Assembly: GCA_016235595.1 (NCBI GenBank)
Contig: JACRJX010000041.1
Location: 372,001 to 436,000, forward strand
DNA from: Verrucomicrobiota bacterium
GTDB lineage: Bacteria; Verrucomicrobiota; Verrucomicrobiia; CAIQCK01
Length of the DNA stretch: 64,000 nt
Reading direction: 5' to 3'
Part shown: one piece after another, positions 17,459 through 24,951 of the stretch
Layout: the number at the start of each line of letters is the position of its first letter
Numbering within the stretch: position 1 is the stretch's first letter
Notes under the pieces: generated by a model
What the model saw: only the letters and a program-made list of their open reading frames with translations
The model's database searches: none
Told to the model about the DNA's origin: nothing
Translations under genes and position numbers: made by a program

Positions 17459-17486
17459 AATACAGAATATAGGCAGACGCTGTCAA
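17459..17486 (-). promoter_or_regulatory. sigma70-type promoter of the 17-kb operon
   Basis: On the minus strand a perfect -35 TTGACA (17486-17481), a 16-nt spacer and a -10-like TGTATT (17464-17459, 4 of 6 matches) precede the operator palindrome. Placement right at the head of the operon supports it; it was read by eye only. Confidence 0.5.
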
Positions 17487-17654
17487 CTATTTTTCCAGGA
17501 GGCGGCATCGAAATCGGAAGGCCGCGTCATCCGGCGGGCTCCGGACATTTTTCCAAACATAAGCTGGCTGCGGCGCATGCAAAGCTTGCGCGCGACTCGC
17601 GGTGCGCTAAGCTAGCGTGAACGAACTGAGAAAACTCAATAACCAGAGAATAAC

Positions 17655-18188
17655 ATGCGCCAATATCTCGTGCTTTCAGCCATTGGCCCGGACCGGCCGG
17701 GCATCGTGAACGCCATCTCAAAGATCATCTTCGATCACGGCTGCAACCTTGAAGACAGCCGCATGGCCATCCTTGGCGGCGAGTTTGCCATTGTTGTTCT
17801 GGCAGCCGGCGACGCAGATCAGATTGCGAAACTCCGGAACGATGTGCCGGCATTCGGCAATAATACCGGCTTGATCATCACCACCAAACCGACAAGCGCA
17901 CCCGGCGCCCGCGAGTTGAAGAGCGCCCGACGCTACACAGTCCACGCCGTCGGGCTGGACCACGAGGGCATTGTCCACCAGATCACCCACGCGCTGGCTT
18001 CGCTCGGCGTGAACATCGAGACGCTGGAGAGCACCACTGCGCCCGCGCCGCACACCGGCGACCCGCAGTTCATCCTCGACATGCAGATTCAGCAGCCCTC
18101 GCAACTCACTGAAGAACAACTGCGCGAGAAACTCACCGAGGCGTGCGAGGCGGTCAACGTGGATGTCGAGATATCGCCTGTAGGATGA
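17655..18188 (+). CDS. double ACT-domain protein, GcvR-like
   Basis: A 177-aa cytoplasmic protein with two ACT domains: residues 2-80 (YLVLSAIGPDRPGIVNAISK, with the ligand-type GPDRPGIV) and 92-176 (YTVHAVGLDHEGIVHQITHA). This arrangement matches the glycine-cleavage repressor GcvR and related amino-acid-sensing proteins. There is no DNA-binding domain, so it would act through a partner. It is transcribed divergently from the IclR operon and has no obvious functional link to it. Confidence 0.85.
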   Translation: MRQYLVLSAIGPDRPGIVNAISKIIFDHGCNLEDSRMAILGGEFAIVVLAAGDADQIAKLRNDVPAFGNNTGLIITTKPTSAPGARELKSARRYTVHAVGLDHEGIVHQITHALASLGVNIETLESTTAPAPHTGDPQFILDMQIQQPSQLTEEQLREKLTEACEAVNVDVEISPVG

Positions 18189-18335
18189 TTAACCCGCACC
18201 GCCATCTATTAGTTTTCAACTTCTGACTGCAAGCTCGCACCCCACTCCAACTCTGCTGACCAAGCACAACAAGCCGCTCAGCCGGTGACATCGGATTCCA
18301 TCTCTTGATGCCATGATCAAACAGCCCGAAAGGTC

Positions 18336-18542
18336 TCAGTTCGGGCCAAAGCCAAACGCGTCGAGGATGTAACTGTTTGCCAAATATTGCTGTTCTAACA
18401 TTTCCCGCCGAGTTTTCGCAATTAATCGCAAGAAGGCCCCGGTCGGGTCGCGGGCAGCAATAAGAAGCGTCGCCGATTCCTTCGCAAGCCGATTTATTTC
18501 TCGCTCCATCTCTAATTCCGACTTTGCATCAATAGCTTTCAT
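18336..18542 (-). CDS. small hypothetical protein, 68 aa
   Basis: MKAIDAKSELEMEREINRLA followed by a mostly helical, charged sequence ending FGFGPN. A purine-rich ribosome site (GGAAAGGGAAAG) precedes the ATG. Base use is somewhat less GC-rich than the neighbours. No family recognised. A 7-bp inverted repeat (18324-18330/18340-18346) spans its stop codon and may serve as a weak transcription end. It could be an accessory or regulatory small protein. Confidence 0.45.
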   Translation of the reverse strand: MKAIDAKSELEMEREINRLAKESATLLIAARDPTGAFLRLIAKTRREMLEQQYLANSYILDAFGFGPN

Positions 18543-18637
18543 GCTGCTTTCCCTTTCCTACAGCAGACGTCATAGAACTGCACAACGTCCAGCACACAAA
18601 ACCAAAAGCACTTAAGAACTGACAATCGCTAGCTTCC

Positions 18638-19444
18638 TCAAATCGTCTGCGACAGGAAGCCGCCGTCCACGCGGATGTCGGCGCCGGTGACGAAACTGCT
18701 GGCTTTGGCGCTCGCCAGGAAGACGCACGCGCCAACCAGTTCCTGCGATTCGCCAAAGCGGCCCATCGGCGTGTGACCCCAGATCGCCTTGGTGCGCGCC
18801 GAGGGCGTGCCGTCGTCGTTGAAGAGCAGCTTGCGGTTCTGTTCAGCAGGGAAGAAGCCGGGCGTGATTGAGTTCACGCGCACACCCTTGGTGGCCCACT
18901 CACGGGCCAGGAACAACGTCAGACTCATGACGCCAGCCTTGGCAGCGCTGTAACTGACCACGCGCGACAACGGCAGATGGGCGCTGACGCTGGCAATATT
19001 GATGATACTGCCCTTGCCGCGCTTGCACATCGCGGGGCCGAATTCCTGGCATGGCAACAACGCGCCGCCAACGAGATTGAGATCGAAATTCGCGCGCCAA
19101 TCATCCGCCGCGATGCTTTCGAAAGGATGGTCATTCGTCACGGTGACTTTCGGGTCGTTGCCACCGGCGGCATTGATGAGAACCGTCGGCGCACCCAGCG
19201 TCTCACTGATGCGCTCGTGCGCCTCGGTGAGACTGCGCCGCGACACGGCGTCGGATGAAAAGAACCCCGCCTGGCCGCCCTTGTCGCGAATGGACTTCGC
19301 GCGCGCTTCGCCGCGTTCCTGATTGCGCCCAAGCACAGCGACCTTTGCGCCCGCCGATGCCAATCCCTCTGCCAGTGCGCCGCCCAGAACGCCCGTGCCA
19401 CCGATGACCACTGCGACTTCGCCCTTAAGATCGAAAAGATTCAT
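18638..19444 (-). CDS. SDR oxidoreductase, fructuronate reductase/mannonate oxidoreductase-like
   Basis: A 268-aa short-chain dehydrogenase (start MNLFDLKGEVAVVIGGTGVL). GGTGVLGG is the Rossmann motif; catalytic Ser is in NIASVSA and Tyr/Lys in YSAAKAG. The long loop TPGFFPAEQNRKLLFNDDGT and the GADIRVDGGF end are what I associate with SDR-type D-mannonate oxidoreductases. The uronate setting of the neighbouring 17-kb locus agrees, but the substrate is inferred. Separate transcription unit. Confidence 0.85.
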   Translation of the reverse strand: MNLFDLKGEVAVVIGGTGVLGGALAEGLASAGAKVAVLGRNQERGEARAKSIRDKGGQAGFFSSDAVSRRSLTEAHERISETLGAPTVLINAAGGNDPKVTVTNDHPFESIAADDWRANFDLNLVGGALLPCQEFGPAMCKRGKGSIINIASVSAHLPLSRVVSYSAAKAGVMSLTLFLAREWATKGVRVNSITPGFFPAEQNRKLLFNDDGTPSARTKAIWGHTPMGRFGESQELVGACVFLASAKASSFVTGADIRVDGGFLSQTI

Positions 19445-19614
19445 GTTTGTTGTTCCGTTGGTTTCCTGCCAGCCACCGCGTTTCTGCGCCATCCGCACGC
19501 CCGTGTCAAGGCGCGTTGTGGTTTCGCCGCGGTCTCAGCAACAGTCCAGGCACTTCACTCTTGTAACTCTTGTGCTAATTTTGAACAGTAAGCGCAGCAG
19601 CCAAAAAAGCAAAG

Positions 19615-20766
19615 ATGTCAGACGGAAGCCCAATCTTTCCAGCAACCGTGAAGCAGGCGACAACCATCCTCGCCGCCCTCCTGCTGGCCACCGCCAACGT
19701 CTTGCACGGCGCGCCGGCACGCGTGAACGTCGGACCGGACACCGAAGAGCCGCCGGACGACCTGATCTGCGAAATGGGCGCGGAGCCGGGCGCGGAATCC
19801 GTGGACCCAAGCCGCTGGAGCGGGCGGTTCGGCGGCATTGGCATTCAAATCGGGTTCAACGGCGATGCCGTCACGGTCGACGAAACAATGAAGGACGGGC
19901 CGGCAGAGAAAGCCGGCATGCGCAAAGGCGACCAGATTACGCACATCAATGACGAGACCGCCGCCGGCTTGAACGTAAACGATGTTGTCCGCCGCCTGCG
20001 CGGCGAACCCGGCTCGACGTTGAAGCTGACGATCTTTCGCGCCACTGGGAACCAGACCCGCGAGTGTCGCCTGCAACGCGGCCTTGTCAAAGTGGAATCC
20101 GTCCGCGATGCGCAACTGCTCGCCGGCAAGGTCGGTTACGCGCGACTGATTTCGTTCAACCGTTATACGGGCAGCGATCTGCGCGCCGCTCTCGCACCGA
20201 TCGAACGCGCCGGCGCCCGCGCATGGGTGCTCGACCTGCGGCACAATCGCGGCGGACTGCTGCGTGCGGTGCGCGACGTGGCGAGCCAGTTTCTCGAGCC
20301 GGCGCAGCCGGCGCTCGTCTTGCGTCCGGCGCAGGCAGAGGAACAGCAACAGTTTTTCGCGAGCCGTTACGGTCCCCGCCTGAGCGGCCCCTTGTGTGTG
20401 CTCATCAATCTCAACACGGCTGGCACGGCGGAGGCGCTCGCGGCGGTGCTGCGCTGGCATCGGCGTGCGATTCTCATCGGCGCGAAAACCTGTGGCCACA
20501 GCGATGTTGTCCGTCTGGTCGCCGCACCCGACGGCACCGTGTCGCTCGCGCTGCACGGCGACATTGCCTCCATGGATGGAAAACGGTTTGGCGGCGGCGA
20601 AGGTCTTGTTCCCGACACCGAAATGGTGGCGGCTCCAGGCGAAGATGCAGCGGCCCCGCAGCGTGTTTTGCCAGGCCGGCGCGAAGCCGCCGATCTCGCC
20701 AACGACCGCGTCGTTCAACGCGCCGTGGCAGTCTGCGTCGAACAGCTCGATCGACGGAAGCAGTGA
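19615..20766 (+). CDS. PDZ-S41 peptidase homologue, catalytic Ser apparently missing
   Basis: A 383-aa exported protein: signal segment (ILAALLLATANVLHGAPA), PDZ domain at about 75-160 (GGIGIQIGF...GPAEKAGMRKGDQI), then an S41 tail-specific protease fold (GYARLISFN, VLDLRHNRGGLL, IGAKTCGHS). In active CtpA/Prc enzymes the nucleophile lies in GSASASE; here the aligned stretch is NTAGTAE, with Gly at the Ser position, while the Lys of the dyad (AKT) is kept. It is therefore probably a non-catalytic or differently working homologue. No strong ribosome site is seen; a GTG 11 codons on is an alternative start. Confidence 0.85.
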   Translation: MSDGSPIFPATVKQATTILAALLLATANVLHGAPARVNVGPDTEEPPDDLICEMGAEPGAESVDPSRWSGRFGGIGIQIGFNGDAVTVDETMKDGPAEKAGMRKGDQITHINDETAAGLNVNDVVRRLRGEPGSTLKLTIFRATGNQTRECRLQRGLVKVESVRDAQLLAGKVGYARLISFNRYTGSDLRAALAPIERAGARAWVLDLRHNRGGLLRAVRDVASQFLEPAQPALVLRPAQAEEQQQFFASRYGPRLSGPLCVLINLNTAGTAEALAAVLRWHRRAILIGAKTCGHSDVVRLVAAPDGTVSLALHGDIASMDGKRFGGGEGLVPDTEMVAAPGEDAAAPQRVLPGRREAADLANDRVVQRAVAVCVEQLDRRKQ

Positions 20767-20785
20767 CGCCGTCCAAGAGTGCGTT

Positions 20786-21877
20786 CTAGAGATACTCGCT
20801 GCCGAACTGTTCGCCGACGAGCTTGTGCATTTCCTTGATCGTTTCGGCCTGATCGGCGCGGCAAACGAGCGTGGCGTCGGGAGTGTGGATGATGATGAGG
20901 TCTTCGCAGCCGATCGTGGCAATGAGATGCTTCGGATCGTTGGACGCAACGAGCGAATTCTTCGTCCGGCGCAGCAGATGACGCGCGGCGATGGCATTGC
21001 CGTCGGCGTCGCGCGGGCAGGTCTGGGCAAAGAACGGCCACGAGCCGACATCGAGCCACTTCAGTGGCATCGGAACCGCCGCGACGCGCACCTTCGGATC
21101 GCGCGAGGCCGGCTCCATCACGGCAAAGTCCACACTGATCTTCTTCAACGTCGGATAGACCTCCGCAAGTACGGCGTTGCGTTGCGGCGTGTCCCACGCA
21201 TCGGCGACGCGCATGATGCCGGCGTGGTTCTCCGGCGAATAGCGGCGGATGCAATCGAGCAACGTGTCCGCACGCCAGATGAACATGCCGCTGTTCCAAA
21301 GATAACGGCTCGCGCCGGCCTCGAAGTAGCCTTGTGCTGTGCCAGCATCGGGTTTTTCCTTGAACTGTTCGACAACTCGCGCGTCGCCCGCAAGCGGCTC
21401 ACCGAGTTGGAGGTAACCGTAGGCGGTCGCCGGCGCGGTCGGTGCGATGCCAAACGTGACAAGAGCGTTCGGGAACTTCTCGACGACTTCATAGCCGCTG
21501 GCGACGATGCGTTGGAACTGGTCCACCGGCTCAATGATGTGGTCGGCGGTGAAGACGGCGATGATGGCATCCGGATCGCGCCGCGCGATGACCGCAGCGC
21601 TGAAACCGATGGCGTTAAGCGTATCGCGGCCGCATGGCTCACCCAGAAAATGGTCTCCTTTGAACGCGGGCAGCGACTTCTGGATGACTGCGCGGTGCTT
21701 GCTGGCGGCGCAGACAAACCGCTGTGCCGGCGGCACGAGTCCGTTGAGACGCTCGGTGGCGATTTGCAGCAGGCTCTTGCCACCAATGAAGGGGATGAGT
21801 TGTTTCGGCAACGACTCGCGACTCATCGGCCAGAGCCGCGTGCCTGAGCCGCCCGCCATGATCATTGCGTGTCGCAT
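20786..21877 (-). CDS. manC: mannose-1-phosphate guanylyltransferase
   Basis: A 363-aa nucleotidyltransferase without the C-terminal isomerase domain found in bifunctional ManC. The signature MAGGSGTRLWPMSRE and the PKQ motif (SLPKQLIPF) are intact, as are VFTADHII and WNSGMFIW. It makes GDP-mannose from mannose-1-phosphate and GTP. A longer frame is discounted because homology begins at MRHAMIMAGG. GDP-mannose is the substrate of the epimerase encoded 3 kb away on the same strand, so both probably feed one surface-polysaccharide or glycoconjugate route. The 14-bp repeat at 21901 lies just upstream. Confidence 0.93.
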   Translation of the reverse strand: MRHAMIMAGGSGTRLWPMSRESLPKQLIPFIGGKSLLQIATERLNGLVPPAQRFVCAASKHRAVIQKSLPAFKGDHFLGEPCGRDTLNAIGFSAAVIARRDPDAIIAVFTADHIIEPVDQFQRIVASGYEVVEKFPNALVTFGIAPTAPATAYGYLQLGEPLAGDARVVEQFKEKPDAGTAQGYFEAGASRYLWNSGMFIWRADTLLDCIRRYSPENHAGIMRVADAWDTPQRNAVLAEVYPTLKKISVDFAVMEPASRDPKVRVAAVPMPLKWLDVGSWPFFAQTCPRDADGNAIAARHLLRRTKNSLVASNDPKHLIATIGCEDLIIIHTPDATLVCRADQAETIKEMHKLVGEQFGSEYL

Positions 21878-21900
21878 GACCGCATCTTGTATCCGACAGC

Positions 21901-21914
21901 CAGAATCCGCGCAA
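21901..21914. repeat. 14-bp direct repeat flanking DUF4365 segment, left copy
   Basis: CAGAATCCGCGCAA, identical to bases 23121-23134 and in the same orientation. The two copies bracket the less GC-rich 1.2-kb segment with the DUF4365 gene. The right copy covers the last codons of the nucleotidyltransferase gene, so this is either a target duplication or a trace of how the segment was gained. Confidence 0.6.
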
Positions 21915-21964
21915 GTTCCCGTTCGACCGGGCCCCAAGTTGGCTCCGGCACCATGTCTGGCTAT

Positions 21965-23008
21965 TTAAGAATACGGGTAAAGGCCATCCGCTTCAGAAAG
22001 GTAGCGACTCAGTTCAAGTGCGTAGGACGAACCCTGCTTAATCAGCACATCAAATAGTGGAAGACTAGCCTTACCTTCGTGCATCGCATGGATAAACACC
22101 GCAAATTCCCGAGTTTGCATGGCGACTGTGCTATCTTTGACGACGTCACGGAGCTTCGCGGGGAAGAGGTCAATCGCCGAAATCACCGCCTCAACGCACT
22201 GACCTATCGAGCCACGCACAATACCATTCTCGGGATCGATAAACTGAAGCAACTTCAGAATCTCTGTCCTCCCAAATGATGAGAACTCCCGAAGCAAATC
22301 GGCCTTCATCTGGCCTTCCACCGGAGAGCCTCCGTCTGCACCTAGATCGCCGTGCCAAGGAACATGAGCTAGATAAAACGGCAGTAGTGGGATGAGGTCA
22401 TAAAATGCCTTCTGGCGCAAGTGCTCCAACAGAAGATCCCAGAAAGCTCTTTCGCCTGCGTGTGAGAGAAACAGCTGGTGAAAGCCAAACTGCACTTCGG
22501 CTTGGCGATTGGATGTAGCGTAGGCGCTCAGTTCCTCCAGCGGTAGATTCGTCCTTCCGTTAACGTGTAACGGAGCAAAAATGGTCTCAAACAACCTCTC
22601 TGAAAACTCATAATGTCGGAGGGCGGGAAGTTTCAAAGTCGAGCTGGTTGCTTCGGAGCGAAGTGCTTGCTTCAAATCAAACCAGTAAGCCGTTCTTAGA
22701 CTGGGAACATAGACGATCCCAAGAACCGGCAATGGATGACGGAGCCAATAATCGCGATGGCCGCCAACAGGAAAAACCAACTCCGCCTTCTGGAAATCAT
22801 AGTAACTCGCCCCGCTCTTGATCTGAACCGCAAAGCTCCGGTGCGCCGGCCGCCTACCAAGCATCAGCTCGATGATGCCGTCGATCCCCAAGTCGTCTTC
22901 TTGATCGATCTTGATAAACACCGACCCCGCATTCTCAACAATCGATCGAACATGATTCAGGCCGAGCTTTGAGCGAGTGATATTCGAACTGCGTTTTACG
23001 GCCTTCAT
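21965..23008 (-). CDS. DUF4365-type protein, predicted nuclease fold
   Basis: A 347-aa soluble protein. The first 110 residues carry the DUF4365 pattern: IDQEDDLGIDGIIEL (acidic ligands) followed by FAVQIKSGASYYDF (Q-x-K), which together look like a PD-(D/E)XK nuclease active site. The remaining 240 residues are helical and unassigned. DUF4365 proteins are frequent in defence islands and mobile regions. Base composition is visibly less GC-rich than the neighbours, and 14-bp direct repeats flank it, so it looks acquired. No partner gene is present. Cell role unknown; a restriction-like or abortive defence role is inference. Confidence 0.75.
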   Translation of the reverse strand: MKAVKRSSNITRSKLGLNHVRSIVENAGSVFIKIDQEDDLGIDGIIELMLGRRPAHRSFAVQIKSGASYYDFQKAELVFPVGGHRDYWLRHPLPVLGIVYVPSLRTAYWFDLKQALRSEATSSTLKLPALRHYEFSERLFETIFAPLHVNGRTNLPLEELSAYATSNRQAEVQFGFHQLFLSHAGERAFWDLLLEHLRQKAFYDLIPLLPFYLAHVPWHGDLGADGGSPVEGQMKADLLREFSSFGRTEILKLLQFIDPENGIVRGSIGQCVEAVISAIDLFPAKLRDVVKDSTVAMQTREFAVFIHAMHEGKASLPLFDVLIKQGSSYALELSRYLSEADGLYPYS

Positions 23009-23119
23009 GGGTTTTCAGGATTGCCCAACAATATTATTCACCTAAACCCGCCAACAAAAGGCAAAACGGCTGGCTTTGACACGAGCGGTCCACGGCGCGT
23101 CTATTGAGTTGGCGGCCGC

Positions 23120-24124
23120 TCAGAATCCGCGCAAATTCGTACTAGTTCGGCGCGTCAGTCCTTCCTTCGGCACGCGCTTGAGAACGAGATATTGGATGCC
23201 GTTCTTCTCGCAGAACTCGCGCTTCTCGGGTTTGTCGCCGTCTTCGTTGACGGCGTAGATGTCAGGCTTGATCCGCCGCATCTCCGGCTCGGCGTCGAGC
23301 CAGCCCCAGCCGGTCGTGATCAACGCCTGATGGACGTAGCGGATGGAGGCGCAGAGGTAGCGGCGCTCGTCCTCACGGAACAGCGGATGGCCCGCGCCTT
23401 TGAGATGCTCCACGTTCGCGTCGTTGCCGGCGATGACATAGAGATCGCCGTGCTCCGAGACTTCCTCGAAAAAACGGACGTGGCCGGAGTGAAACCAATC
23501 GTAGCAGCCGGTGACGACCACCTTCTTGCGGCCCGGCGTCGGCGGCGCGATGGCAAGATCCGCTTTCGGAAAACCGGCGAAGCTTTTGCTGGAAATGACG
23601 TGATAGGTGAGGTGGTGCGCCTCGCAGAACGCGCGTTTGGCGGGCGTGTCGTGCGGTTCGTCCACAGCCCAGATGTCGATCCGGAGTTCATCAGGACGGC
23701 TCCCCTCACCCTGGCCCTCTCCCCTCGCAAGCGGGGGGAGAGGGAAACTCGCCGCCGTTGCATTCGTCCGCACCAAACGGTTTGCCCGATCTTCCAGCGC
23801 GGAATCTCTCCCTCTCCCCGCGTTTGCGGGGAGAGGGCCGGGGTGAGGGGCCGTCCCAAATGCACTGCTCTGGACAAGCAACGGCAGCGTGTCGGGATTG
23901 AGCGCGCCGTTGACGATCCTGACGTCGCGCACGTAACGGATGGCTTCGAGCAAATAGAGCCGCTCGGCTTGCGGAAACTTCGGGGCCTTGCCGGTGACGG
24001 CGCGGACCGCGTCGTCGGACCAGAGCAGGACGCTGACATCGCCGAGCTTGGCGGCTTCTTCGAGGAAGCGGACCTGCGGCGAGCGCAAGTCGTCGAAACT
24101 GGCAGAGATGGCAACGCGTTTCAT
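23120..24124 (-). CDS. double-domain cytidylyltransferase-like protein with repeat insertion
   Basis: A 334-aa protein with two tandem nucleotidyltransferase domains of the GCT/HldE C-domain type. The first starts MKRVAISASFDDLRSPQVRF; the second has the intact motif VTGCYDWFHSGHVRF (HxGH), while the first lacks the second His. The domains align well (RIDIWAVDEPHDTPAKRAFC against KPDIYAVNEDGDKPEKREFC). Between residues about 90 and 145 the first domain contains sequence encoded by a palindromic repeat (PHPGPLP ... LARGEGQGEG). Gap of 7 nt from the GHMP kinase gene: same operon. The nucleotide and sugar substrates are unknown. Confidence 0.82.
   Translation of the reverse strand: MKRVAISASFDDLRSPQVRFLEEAAKLGDVSVLLWSDDAVRAVTGKAPKFPQAERLYLLEAIRYVRDVRIVNGALNPDTLPLLVQSSAFGTAPHPGPLPANAGRGRDSALEDRANRLVRTNATAASFPLPPLARGEGQGEGSRPDELRIDIWAVDEPHDTPAKRAFCEAHHLTYHVISSKSFAGFPKADLAIAPPTPGRKKVVVTGCYDWFHSGHVRFFEEVSEHGDLYVIAGNDANVEHLKGAGHPLFREDERRYLCASIRYVHQALITTGWGWLDAEPEMRRIKPDIYAVNEDGDKPEKREFCEKNGIQYLVLKRVPKEGLTRRTSTNLRGF
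23121..23134. repeat. 14-bp direct repeat flanking DUF4365 segment, right copy
   Basis: CAGAATCCGCGCAA, same sequence and orientation as 21901-21914. It overlaps the 3' end of the nucleotidyltransferase gene, encoding its last residues NLRGF on the minus strand. Confidence 0.6.
23702..23850. repeat. palindromic repeat element inserted in coding sequence
   Basis: The outer arms are 23 nt each: 23702-23724 (CCCCTCACCCTGGCCCTCTC followed by CCC) and 23828-23850 (GGGGAGAGGGCCGGGGTGAG followed by GGG), complementary with one mismatch. Each arm also forms its own hairpin with an inner partner (GGGAGAGGG near 23735-23743; CCCTCTCCCC at 23810-23819). This 149-bp double-hairpin element is of a type usually seen between genes in Verrucomicrobia and Planctomycetes; here it is read through in frame. 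Confidence 0.85.
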
Positions 24125-24131
24125 CGTCGTA

Positions 24132-24932
24132 TCATTTCGCGATGCGAACTTGGACCCGAAACGCGCCGGGCACCGGCTTCTCGGACAGCACGTAAAGGTA
24201 GCCGCCGCCGCAGCCGGAATACATCGCGCCGGGATACCGCGACTGGTAATGCTTCATCAGCGCCACGAGGTCCACCTTCAGCGTCGGATGCCGGACAACG
24301 TGCGGCAGCAACGCTTCCCAGCACGTCATGCACTCGTTCATGGACGCGCCGAGTGCCTTGATGTCTCGCGCGAGGATGGCGTCGTAGCAATCCCTGCCCG
24401 ACCGGCCAAGCCGTTGAATCCATTTCGGGTCGAGGTTCTTCACACCAAGCGGACTGTAGCCTTCGGGCCGCGGCTCGACGGGCAGCACGTTGATCACCTT
24501 CTCCAACCAGCGCGCGATCTTCGGGTCGTTGTTGGATTCGATGTGGACAGGAAAAACGCCACCGGCATGCGTGAACTCGTAGTCGAGCCGGTTCACGCCG
24601 GGATAGACCAAACCGATCATGTCCTGGCTGCCCGACGGTTCGGCTTTGCCTTTGTTCTCCTCGGCGTAGAGTTCCTCAACGAGCTTCGCCGGCTTGCCGG
24701 CTGGCAGTCGGCCGCCCCACAGCTTCAACGCGACCTTGCGCGTGCCGGTGGCCATGCCGGCGCGCTCCATCCAACGAAAGGCCGGTTCCAAGCCGATGAC
24801 CACCATCGAACCCGGCGGAGTTGGATTGAGTTTCGAGACGAACGGCTGGTCAATCCAGCCGCCCGCCAGCGCGATTCGATACGGAATTCCGCCAATGACG
24901 TCCGTCAGCTTGCCGCCTGACTTTTTCGGCAC
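24132..24932 (-). CDS. GHMP-family sugar kinase-like protein
   Basis: A 266-aa protein. The GTG at 24932 is chosen because AAAGGA lies 7 nt upstream and homology begins right after; the longer upstream frame reads into the epimerase gene. Family marks are the N-terminal IPYRIALAGGWIDQPF (as in GHMP kinases, RVDLAGGWSD-like) and the C-terminal MYSGCGGGYLYVL glycine loop. The central ATP-loop (GLGSSAA-type) is not obvious: instead GSQDMIGLVYPGVNRLDY is found, so catalysis may be altered. Probably phosphorylates a sugar that the following nucleotidyltransferase activates. Confidence 0.75.
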   Translation of the reverse strand: MPKKSGGKLTDVIGGIPYRIALAGGWIDQPFVSKLNPTPPGSMVVIGLEPAFRWMERAGMATGTRKVALKLWGGRLPAGKPAKLVEELYAEENKGKAEPSGSQDMIGLVYPGVNRLDYEFTHAGGVFPVHIESNNDPKIARWLEKVINVLPVEPRPEGYSPLGVKNLDPKWIQRLGRSGRDCYDAILARDIKALGASMNECMTCWEALLPHVVRHPTLKVDLVALMKHYQSRYPGAMYSGCGGGYLYVLSEKPVPGAFRVQVRIAK

Positions 24933-24951
24933 AGTCGCATCCTTTCGCGGG

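Noticed and set aside
21965..23008. DUF4365 gene as part of a multi-gene defence system
   Set aside because: Neighbours are sugar-nucleotide genes; no methylase, helicase or other defence partner is present in the window.
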